Below the pieces are notes generated by a model. It saw only the letters and a program-made list of their open reading frames with translations, made no database searches and was not told the origin of the DNA. DNA of 5,979 bases from Anaerocolumna sp. GTDB taxonomy: Bacteria; Bacillota; Clostridia; Lachnospirales; Lachnospiraceae. The stretch covers positions 1 through 5,979 of the forward strand of contig JAQSYR010000107.1 in NCBI GenBank assembly GCA_029256035.1, read 5' to 3'. The position numbers and the translations under genes are program-made. Position 1 is the first letter of the stretch; each line of letters starts with the position of its first letter. Below, one piece after another: positions 1 to 5,391 of this stretch.

Positions 1-1
1 G

Positions 2-421
2 ACTTTTGATAAAGAAGCTTTATTAAAGACCCAAAGATTTTCAGCCCGAATTGGTTACCGAATGGCCAGTATTGAACTAGAACTTCACGAGTGGAATCTA
101 GTTAATGAAGAGGACAGATTAACGGGATGCTCCCTAACTGGTGTTATGGATTTTAGAAATGCTACTAATCTGTCAGATGATGAATTTATAGAATTATTGA
201 AAGAATTAAAACAGACAGCAAGAGAGGCTGCTTTTGAATTAGCAGATTTTCTTCTTATGAATCGTCCAAAATTAGTGACTACTGTTAAGCCTTCTGGCAC
301 TATTAGTCAGTTACCTACCGTATCCAGTGGTGTGCATTTTTCTCATTCTCCTTATTATATCAGGCGAGTTAGAGTAAATGCCAAAGATCCTCTGGCACAG
401 GCATTATATAGAGGACCATAA
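2..421 (+). pseudogene. nrdJ: Adenosylcobalamin-dependent ribonucleoside-triphosphate reductase (class II), fragment before the frameshift
   Basis: This is an internal piece of class II ribonucleotide reductase, the cytosolic enzyme that reduces ribonucleotides to deoxyribonucleotides using a radical generated from coenzyme B12. The frame is already open at the window edge (TFDKEALLKTQRFSARIGYR precedes the first ATG at 62), so the gene starts upstream and the ATG at 62 is not its start. Family-typical segments are LTGCSLTGVMDF (about 118-153), LVTTVKPSGTISQLP (about 274-318), VSSGVHFSHSPYYIRRVRVN and DPLAQAL (about 385-406). After this the reading frame runs into TAA at 419-421, while the rest of the same protein continues in another frame. 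The main radical-site cysteines of the family lie further upstream, outside the window. Assignment to the B12-dependent family rests on the combination of the VKPSGT-SQLPTVSSGVH block and the C-terminal part described in the next entry. The family call is secure; whether the break is real or a sequence error is open. Confidence 0.85.
404..411 (+). other. Frameshift / probable short deletion junction in nrdJ
   Basis: Family homology passes here from one frame (ending DPLAQALY) to another (starting IEDHKTKV). From memory of the family, a stretch of roughly a dozen residues with a GY-PEVGQ-like motif normally sits between these two blocks. The lesion therefore looks like a deletion of some tens of bases whose length is not a multiple of three, rather than a single-base slip. 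The first half of the statement is read directly from the sequence; the size of the missing piece is inference. Confidence 0.7.
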
Positions 422-818
422 AACCAAAGTATTTGAATTCCCGGTAAAGGCTCCGGAAGGAAGAACGAAATATGATGTTTCTGCCTTAGAACAATTAGAG
501 TTATATAAGATGATTATGAAAAACTATGTAGATCATAACGCTTCGAATACAATTCATGTCAGACCAAAAGAATGGGATGAAGTTGAACAGTGGGTATATG
601 ATAACTGGGATGATATTGTAGGTGTAACCTTCCTGTCCCTGGATGACAGTTTCTATCAGTTATTGCCTTATGAAGCCATAACCAAAGACCAGTATGAAGA
701 GTTATATGCAAAACAACCAAGATTTAACCCATCTATCTTAAAACAGTATGAATCATTTGAGGAAGAATTTGATATTCTGGATGCGGATTGTGATAGTGGA
801 GTTTGTCCTGTTCGTTAA
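405..818 (+). pseudogene. nrdJ: Class II ribonucleoside-triphosphate reductase, C-terminal fragment after the frameshift
   Basis: This is the continuation of the same reductase in a different frame, about 136 residues from IEDHKTK (from 408) to the stop at 816-818. It carries the conserved FEFPVKAPEGRTKYDVSALE block, VDHNASNTIHVRP, GVTFLSLDDSFYQLLPYEAI, and the C-terminal CDSGVCPVR tail with cysteines encoded at 789 and 804. In this family such a tail cysteine pair re-reduces the active-site disulfide after each turnover. An ATG at 378 is in this frame, but it lies over the other fragment's codons, has no ribosome-binding site and is preceded by non-family sequence, so it is not a genuine start. 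If the frameshift is real, this tail would not be made and the enzyme could not be recycled. Intact relatives are single polypeptides of roughly 700-800 residues or more. No clear terminator follows; the next gene starts 80 bases later. Confidence 0.85.
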
Positions 819-849
819 GTCATTGATTCGAGCGTCAAAAGTCCAATTT

Positions 850-877
850 TTGAATATTTCTGGAAGCACATTATATT
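850..877 (+). promoter_or_regulatory. Possible weak promoter before the rubredoxin-type oxidoreductase
   Basis: TTGAAT (850-855) and TATATT (872-877) are separated by 16 bases and resemble the -35 and -10 boxes of a housekeeping sigma factor. Transcription would start near 884, giving a very short leader before the ribosome-binding site at 888-892. The region is AT-rich, so chance matches are likely; read-through from nrdJ is the alternative. Confidence 0.3.
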
Positions 878-898
878 ACGAAGGATTGAGGTAATGTT

Positions 899-2245
899 AT
901 GGAAATAAATGAAATCAAACAAGAGAGTAAAAAAGGAACTAGAACTTTAGTAAAATGTCTGGTATGTGGGGAAATTTTTGATTCCTCCCTAGAGAAGTGC
1001 CCAGTTTGTGGAGTAGGCAGAGAGCACTTTATTCCCTATGAAGTAGAAGAAACCGGGTATCAAAGTAACACAGAAGAAGTATTTGTTATTTTAGGAAATG
1101 GAGCAGCCGGTATCAGTGCTGCCACGGCTATACGGGATCGTAATAAAACCTGTACCATTCATATGGTTTCCAATGAGTCGGTTCGTAGCTATAATCGACC
1201 AATGTTAACAAAAACTCTGATTTCATTAAAAGATATAAAGCAAATAGAAGTTCATAATCCAGAATGGTATGAAGAAAAAAATATTACAAATCATCTTAGT
1301 GTAACTATCCAGGAAATAAATACTGAGAAAAAAGTGATAAACTTAAGTGATAATAGTGCAATCCAATATGATAAATGTATCTATGCCTTGGGTTCAGAAT
1401 GTTTTATTCCACCAATCAAAGGTGCAGATCAACCAGAAGTAATAGCAATTCGTAAATTTTCAGATGTTCAAAGAGTAACAGATTTAATACCTAAAACTAA
1501 AAATGCAGTAGTAATCGGTGGCGGTGTTCTTGGGTTAGAGGCTGCCTGGGAGATTAGTAAATCAAACTGCAATGTAACGGTTTTAGAAATGGCAGATAAG
1601 TTAATGGGAAGGCAACTGGATCAGGAAGCTGGTGAATTTCTATTAACAATTGTAAAAAATGCAGGAATCCAGTTAAGATTAAATGCTTCTGTAATAGAGA
1701 TTACGGGCCAGAATGAAGTAACTGGAGTAAAACTTGCTACAGGAGAAAATTTCCCTGCCGATCTTGTCATCCTATCTAGTGGAATTGTTCCAAATACAGC
1801 ACTTGCAATTGCAACAGGGATAGAAGCTGCCAGAGGTATTGTTGTAAATGAACATATGGAAACAAATCTGCCAGATGTATATGCATGTGGAGATTGTGCT
1901 GAATTTAAAGGGGTAAATTACGGTATCTGGCCCCAGGCTCTTGCCATGGGTGAAGCTGCAGGGGCTAATGCAGTGGGTGATGCAGTCACCTATGAGAATG
2001 TACCACCTGTTTTAACATTTACAGGGATGAATACTTCCCTATTTGCAGCAGGTGATAATGGAAAGACTCCTGGCATCCAGTACACGACTGTAATGAAAAA
2101 AGATGAAACTTTAAAGACCTTTGAGAAATACTATTTTGTAGATGAGCATCTATCTGGAATAATTCTGATTGGTGATACATCAAAAGCAGGGAAGCTTACC
2201 AATGACCTGGAGGAGAAAAGGTTATTAAAAGATATGAATTTATAA
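899..2245 (+). CDS. FAD-dependent NAD(P)H oxidoreductase with N-terminal rubredoxin-like domain (NADH:rubredoxin oxidoreductase type)
   Basis: A cytosolic flavoprotein of 448 residues that should transfer electrons from NAD(P)H through FAD to an iron-sulfur or rubredoxin-type acceptor. Residues 17-46 form a rubredoxin-like knuckle with two CxxC pairs (Cys20/23 and Cys34/37). The FAD-binding Rossmann motif GNGAAG is at 66-71, followed by YNRPMLTK (98-105), typical of rubredoxin/nitrite-reductase-like FAD oxidoreductases. The NAD(P)-binding motif GGGVLG is at 207-212, and the second FAD-contact motif CGDCAE is around 330-335. The remaining residues, to about 448, form the C-terminal rubredoxin-reductase domain (GMNTSLFAAGD, ILIGDTSKAG). 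There is no redox-active CxxC of the thioredoxin-reductase kind in the FAD domain. The start is fixed by GAGGT at 888-892, six bases before the ATG. Length and motif order match complete family members, so the gene looks intact. The natural acceptor cannot be read from sequence; oxygen or peroxide detoxification through rubredoxin/rubrerythrin is the likeliest role in a clostridium. Confidence 0.88.
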   Translation: MEINEIKQESKKGTRTLVKCLVCGEIFDSSLEKCPVCGVGREHFIPYEVEETGYQSNTEEVFVILGNGAAGISAATAIRDRNKTCTIHMVSNESVRSYNRPMLTKTLISLKDIKQIEVHNPEWYEEKNITNHLSVTIQEINTEKKVINLSDNSAIQYDKCIYALGSECFIPPIKGADQPEVIAIRKFSDVQRVTDLIPKTKNAVVIGGGVLGLEAAWEISKSNCNVTVLEMADKLMGRQLDQEAGEFLLTIVKNAGIQLRLNASVIEITGQNEVTGVKLATGENFPADLVILSSGIVPNTALAIATGIEAARGIVVNEHMETNLPDVYACGDCAEFKGVNYGIWPQALAMGEAAGANAVGDAVTYENVPPVLTFTGMNTSLFAAGDNGKTPGIQYTTVMKKDETLKTFEKYYFVDEHLSGIILIGDTSKAGKLTNDLEEKRLLKDMNL

Positions 2246-2265
2246 AAGAATCTTGTGTCTTAAGC

Positions 2266-2294
2266 TTGCTTATGCAAAAAATATTGATTATAAT
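2266..2294 (+). promoter_or_regulatory. Probable sigma-A-type promoter for the coiled-coil gene
   Basis: TTGCTT (2266-2271) and a perfect TATAAT (2289-2294) are separated by exactly 17 bases. Transcription would begin near 2301 and leave a leader of about 84 bases before the ATG at 2385. It sits just after the stop codon of the oxidoreductase, so the coiled-coil gene probably has its own transcript. The -35 box matches consensus only in its TTG. A TTGACA at 2354-2359 is nearer the gene but has no -10 at a suitable distance. Confidence 0.5.
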
Positions 2295-2384
2295 AGGTTT
2301 GTGGTAAAAGTCAAACTGCTTTGCTGATGTTGATTACTTTAAAATTTAATTACTTGACATCAGGTATATACACGGAGGGTTTTA

Positions 2385-3326
2385 ATGTTTAAAGAAATTA
2401 ATAAAGAATTAGAAAAATTACAGCAGGGAGTCAACCGACGAAATAAAATTGAATCAATGTTAATTAGTTTGGATGAACAATTAGACCAGCAGGAAGAAAA
2501 GGCACAAGTATATAAGAAAGAACTTGATGAAGAACAGATTGATGTAGATAGATTAAATAAAACTACAATCACAGCACTATTTTATACAATCTTAGGCAGT
2601 AAAGAAGAACAGCTGGAAAAAGAGAGGCAAGAATCTTTATCCGCAAGACTTCGATATGAAGATATTCAAACACAAATTGAAGATACAAAATACCAGATTA
2701 CAAAATTAGAAGCAGAAAAGGCAGAATTAGAATACTGTGAGAATGCTTATGAAGAATTATTTAATAAAAAGTATCAGATGCTAAAAAATCAGTCCGGTAT
2801 TCATGCTGATAAAATAGCAGAAATTGAGCATGGTATAGTAGTTCTTAAATCTAATATGAAAGAAATTCAGGAAGCTATCGATGCCGGACAGTTAGTAATT
2901 GAAGAAATAGATAATACTAGACGCAGTCTGGATAATGCGGAAGGCTGGGGATTATGGGATATGTTTGGAGGCGGCGGACTTATTACCAATATAGTAAAGC
3001 ATTCTCACATTGATGATGCAAAAGAGACTGCTTCCAAAGTTCAACGCCTGCTAAATCGTTTTCGAACAGAACTTTCTGATGTTAAGGTATCCTCTGAAAT
3101 TTGTATTAATATCAATGAATTTCATAAGTTTGCTGACTTTTTCTTTGATGGCTTAATCAGTGACTGGTTGGTACAATCCCAGATTCAGGAATCCATTGAA
3201 AGTGTGGATAAAGTAAGACAGGAAGTAACCAATGTAATTGATAAACTAAATCAAATGATGAGAAATTGTAAAGAAAAACATACGACTCTCGAGGAAGAGC
3301 TTGAAAAAATAGTTGAATATGCGTAA
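2385..3326 (+). CDS. Uncharacterised soluble coiled-coil protein
   Basis: I do not recognise a named family. The 313-residue product has no signal peptide and no transmembrane segment, so it should be cytosolic. Residues 1-59 and 72-180 are rich in Glu, Lys, Gln and Leu with heptad-like spacing and probably form long coiled coils, interrupted by a short hydrophobic turn TALFYTILG (63-71). A glycine/tryptophan-rich insert with GWGLWDMFGGGGLIT (187-201) and KHSHIDDA (205-212) breaks the helices; it looks conserved in character and may be the functional core. Residues 213-313 are again mostly helical, with a hydrophobic patch FHKFADFFFDGLISDWLV. The ATG is supported by GGAGG at 2374-2378, six bases upstream. 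The gene is flanked by its own promoter and a strong terminator, so it appears to be monocistronic. From memory, similar coiled-coil proteins occur in other Bacillota, without assigned function. A scaffolding or stress-linked role would be a guess. Confidence 0.8.
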   Translation: MFKEINKELEKLQQGVNRRNKIESMLISLDEQLDQQEEKAQVYKKELDEEQIDVDRLNKTTITALFYTILGSKEEQLEKERQESLSARLRYEDIQTQIEDTKYQITKLEAEKAELEYCENAYEELFNKKYQMLKNQSGIHADKIAEIEHGIVVLKSNMKEIQEAIDAGQLVIEEIDNTRRSLDNAEGWGLWDMFGGGGLITNIVKHSHIDDAKETASKVQRLLNRFRTELSDVKVSSEICININEFHKFADFFFDGLISDWLVQSQIQESIESVDKVRQEVTNVIDKLNQMMRNCKEKHTTLEEELEKIVEYA

Positions 3327-3349
3327 AAAAAGGTGTCAAAAAAGGTGTC
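3326..3349 (+). repeat. Tandem direct repeat of a 12-base unit at the edge of the palindrome
   Basis: AAAAAAGGTGTC occurs twice in a row (3326-3337 and 3338-3349). The second copy begins the left arm of the long inverted repeat and the first has no partner on the right side. The first copy starts within the TAA stop codon (3324-3326) of the coiled-coil gene. This looks like a slipped or partial duplicate of the repeat end. Confidence 0.85.
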
Positions 3350-3423
3350 AGGCACCATTACAAAATTCTTACGAAAAGAATAAAATCGTAAGAAATTTGT
3401 AATGGTGCCTGACACCTTTTTTT
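3338..3423 (+). terminator. Long near-perfect inverted repeat acting as an intrinsic, probably bidirectional terminator
   Basis: The left arm 3338-3374 pairs with the right arm 3386-3422 over 37 base pairs with one A/A mismatch (around 3365/3395), leaving an 11-base AT-rich loop. The outer end carries the core GGTGTCAGGCACC on the left and its complement on the right. A run of seven T (3417-3423) ends the right arm and a run of A begins the left, so the element could end transcription from either strand. It lies directly behind the coiled-coil gene and insulates it from the VTC operon. The stem is far longer than an ordinary terminator, and the core is itself a small imperfect palindrome, which suggests a dispersed REP- or MITE-like repeat reused as a terminator. 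Confidence 0.85.
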
Positions 3424-3442
3424 CTTCACATAAACTACATAA

Positions 3443-3470
3443 TTGTATCACAGTCTGTACACGGTATTAA
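3443..3470 (+). promoter_or_regulatory. Candidate promoter region of the VTC-domain operon
   Basis: A terminator precedes the operon, so a promoter is expected between 3424 and 3515. The best pair I see is TTGTAT (3443-3448) and TATTAA (3465-3470) with a 16-base spacer. A second option is TTGTTT (3478-3483) with TATAAA (3503-3508), but its 19-base spacer and nearly absent leader make it poorer. Both are weak matches in AT-rich DNA. Confidence 0.25.
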
Positions 3471-3528
3471 GTTAAGATTGTTTTAAAGATATGTAAAGTT
3501 TCTATAAAACAATTTAGGAGATGAAGCT

Positions 3529-4260
3529 ATGGCAGATAGTAATTTTAATCTTATATTTCAAAGGGTAGAAAAAAAGTATTTACTTCATAAAGACGTGTAT
3601 GAACTATTTCTACAACGGATTGCACCCTTTATGCACATGGATGAACATGGAATACACACCATATGTAATATTTATTATGATACAGAACATTTTGATTTAG
3701 TTAGAAATTCCATAGAGAAACCTAGCTACAAAGAGAAACTTAGGCTGCGCAGTTATGGAATTCCTGGAGAGAAAGATAATGTTTTTTTAGAACTAAAGAA
3801 AAAGTATAAAGGAACCGTATTTAAAAGAAGAATTTCTTTAAAATTAAAAGAGGCTGAAAATTACCTGGAACATGGAATTATGCCTCAGAATAAATGTCAG
3901 ATTTTAAATGAAATTGAATATTTTATTAATTTTTATCAACCAACAGGAAAAGTCTATTTGGCTTATGACAGAGAAGCTTATATTGGAAATGAGGACTCGA
4001 ATTTAAGATTAACCATTGACCATAATATTCGAAGCAGAACCTATGATCTGGATTTGAAAATGGGAGACTACGGAGATCCGCTTTTAAATCCTGGAGAGTT
4101 TCTATTGGAAATAAAAATCCTTGCTGCATTACCCCTTTGGCTGGTAGACATCTTATCCGATTTGAAAATTTATCCTGTATCCTTTTCAAAATACGGTAAC
4201 ATTTATAAAAATGAATTAACAACATCACGGAGGAAAGAATCATGTTTACAAGTATCATAA
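3529..4260 (+). CDS. Polyphosphate polymerase (VTC) domain protein, TTM-fold
   Basis: A 243-residue cytosolic protein whose whole length is one VTC domain. This is the triphosphate-tunnel fold that in yeast Vtc4 makes polyphosphate from ATP. Visible hallmarks are the N-terminal ExK-type strand with RVEKKYLL (12-19), TICNIYYDT (44-52), KEKLRLRSYG (68-77), ELKKKYKG (88-95) with FKRRISL (98-104), YDREAY (146-151), LLEIK (192-196) and SFSKYGN (218-224). Alternating Lys/Arg on beta strands (K70, R72, R74, K90, K92, R100, R148, K221) with E194 match the basic tunnel and metal-binding acidic residue expected of the family, so the enzyme should be active. Unlike yeast Vtc4 there is no SPX or membrane domain; membrane attachment would have to come from the next gene. 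AGGAG at 3516-3520, eight bases before the ATG, sets the start. It is the first gene of the operon, and its end overlaps the next gene by 19 bases. Polyphosphate as the actual product is inferred from the fold; other phosphate-polymer or triphosphatase activity is possible. Confidence 0.88.
   Translation: MADSNFNLIFQRVEKKYLLHKDVYELFLQRIAPFMHMDEHGIHTICNIYYDTEHFDLVRNSIEKPSYKEKLRLRSYGIPGEKDNVFLELKKKYKGTVFKRRISLKLKEAENYLEHGIMPQNKCQILNEIEYFINFYQPTGKVYLAYDREAYIGNEDSNLRLTIDHNIRSRTYDLDLKMGDYGDPLLNPGEFLLEIKILAALPLWLVDILSDLKIYPVSFSKYGNIYKNELTTSRRKESCLQVS
4229..4233 (+). promoter_or_regulatory. Ribosome-binding site inside the VTC gene that fixes the DUF4956 start
   Basis: GGAGG lies within the last codons of the upstream gene, eight bases before the ATG at 4242. 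It supports a true 19-base gene overlap and suggests translational coupling, which would keep the two proteins at matched levels. Confidence 0.75.
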
Positions 4261-4919
4261 CCACAACATCGGAAACATTATCTATTACAAATGCAATTAT
4301 ATGTATGCTGGCCGCCATCATAATGGGAGTAGTCATAGCCTTTACCTATATGAAAAGTGAATCTTACACTAAAAATTTTGTAATTACCTTAGTTTTACTT
4401 CCGGTATTAGTACAGACAGTTATTATGCTAGTCAATGGTAATCTTGGAACTGGAATTGCTGTAGTTGGAGCATTTAGTCTGGTTCGTTTTCGATCTATCC
4501 CTGGCAGTTCAAGGGAAATAAGCTTTATTTTCTTTGCCATGGCAGTTGGTTTGGCAACAGGTATGGGATTTTTAACATTTGCGGCTATAGTAACAGTTAT
4601 TGTGTGTGCTGCATTCTTTCTTCTATTAAAAACATCCTTTGGTGATAACACTCATACCAATGATAGAAAACTTAGAATTACCATACCAGAAAATTTGGAT
4701 TATACAGATGTATTTAATGATATCTTAGAAAAGTTTACAAAAAAAGCATCCTTAGAAAAAGTAAAATTAACCAATCTGGGTAGCATGTTTGAACTGCATT
4801 ACAATATAACATTAAAAGATGTGAAAGAAGAAAAAGAATTTATTGATGAGATACGTTGCAGAAATGGCAATCTTACCATTATTTGCTGCAGAAGCCAATT
4901 ATTACAGGAAGAACTATAG
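4242..4919 (+). CDS. DUF4956 integral membrane protein
   Basis: A 225-residue membrane protein of unknown function. Hydrophobic segments at about 17-36, 46-65, 93-111 and 112-130 indicate four membrane spans, with a less certain hydrophobic stretch at 70-81. Between them lies the family signature GNLGTGIAVVGAFSLVRFRS (66-85) followed by PGSSREI (87-93) and AMAVGLATGMGF (99-110). Residues 131-225 are charged and mixed alpha/beta and should form a soluble tail, probably cytosolic. The length fits complete family members. It follows a VTC-domain gene with overlap and precedes a lipoprotein gene by 16 bases. From family knowledge, DUF4956 genes often neighbour VTC-domain genes, so this protein is a likely membrane anchor, channel or regulator for the polymerase. 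That role is inference; no transport or catalytic motif is recognisable. Confidence 0.85.
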   Translation: MFTSIITTTSETLSITNAIICMLAAIIMGVVIAFTYMKSESYTKNFVITLVLLPVLVQTVIMLVNGNLGTGIAVVGAFSLVRFRSIPGSSREISFIFFAMAVGLATGMGFLTFAAIVTVIVCAAFFLLLKTSFGDNTHTNDRKLRITIPENLDYTDVFNDILEKFTKKASLEKVKLTNLGSMFELHYNITLKDVKEEKEFIDEIRCRNGNLTIICCRSQLLQEEL

Positions 4920-4935
4920 AAATGAGGTATAAGAT

Positions 4936-5391
4936 ATGAAGAAGAATAAAATTTTAGCCGGAATTATGATTTTGGTTTTAAGTATAAGTTTGATAACAGC
5001 GTGTAGTAAGGAAACAGATGAATCAACTGGATCAACAGACAGTCAAACTACAGATAGCACAGAAAGTACAACATCTGGAACAAGTGAGGATACTACAACC
5101 TCCGCAGTGCAAACCGTATCCCTTGACACTATTGAATATGATGAAGAAGATTATTATCAGGAATGGGACAGTGATAGTGTAACTTATATTAATGGTTCTG
5201 GCAGCAGTGTTCAAGTAGAAGGCGGTGGTGCCACAGCGGATGGAAATTTAGTAACCATATCTGCAAAAGGAACTTATGTCATCAGTGGTCAGATTACAGA
5301 TGGTCAGATTATTGTTAATGCCAGTGAAGAAGATATAGTTAGAATTATACTAAATGGAGCAGAGATAAGTAGTTTGGATAGCTCCCATTAG
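4936..5391 (+). pseudogene. Surface lipoprotein with Cthe_2159-type (DUF4353) carbohydrate-binding beta-helix, N-terminal part before the frameshift
   Basis: The product starts with a lipoprotein signal: basic MKKNK, a hydrophobic stretch 6-20, and lipobox ITAC with the lipidated cysteine at position 23. A Ser/Thr-rich low-complexity linker follows (about 24-60), then an acidic segment IEYDEEDYYQEWD (about 66-78) and the start of the beta-helix domain with GTYVISGQITDGQIIVNA and RIILNGAEISS. This architecture places the protein outside the membrane of a Gram-positive cell. Relatives of the founding Clostridium thermocellum protein Cthe_2159 bind cellulose-like or pectic polysaccharides; binding by this protein is inferred. 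GAGGT at 4924-4928, seven bases before the ATG, sets the start, and the short gap to DUF4956 makes it the third operon gene. As given, translation stops at 5389-5391 after SSLDSSH, far short of the several hundred residues usual in the family. Confidence 0.82.
5382..5391 (+). other. Frameshift / probable deletion junction in the lipoprotein gene
   Basis: Homology moves here from the frame of the lipoprotein start (NGAEISSLDSS) to another frame (LADGTTDKPNAALFS). Adding one base to the CCC at 5383-5386 region would join the frames as SSP-LADGTT. However, relatives recalled from memory have some 20-40 residues between these blocks, so a deletion that is not a multiple of three is more likely than a simple one-base error. 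Confidence 0.7.

Noticed and set aside
378..404. ATG at 378 as the start of a separate small gene
   Set aside because: It overlaps codons of the reductase in another frame, lacks a ribosome-binding site, and the residues before IEDHKTK do not resemble the family.
836..854. TCAAAA/TTTTGA hairpin after nrdJ as a terminator
   Set aside because: The stem is only six A/T-rich pairs with no following T tract of useful length, too weak to support a terminator call.
2260..2280. TAAGC-TT-GCTTA palindrome followed by an A run after the oxidoreductase gene
   Set aside because: The loop would be two bases and the A run is on the wrong strand for termination of the + strand genes; it more likely belongs to the promoter region.
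2354..2359. TTGACA as the -35 box for the coiled-coil gene
   Set aside because: No -10 box lies 16-18 bases downstream; that distance falls in the ribosome-binding site.
3338..3422. CRISPR repeat or riboswitch at the long palindrome
   Set aside because: There is one inverted pair with no spacer array, and no recognisable aptamer core; a terminator or dispersed palindrome explains it.
3926..4336. A 136-codon open frame on the - strand opposite the end of the VTC gene and the start of DUF4956
   Set aside because: It lies fully antisense to two well-supported genes, has no convincing ribosome-binding site and shows no family-like motifs.
4364..4651. A 95-codon open frame on the - strand
   Set aside because: It is the complement of the DUF4956 membrane-span region, with composition explained by that gene.
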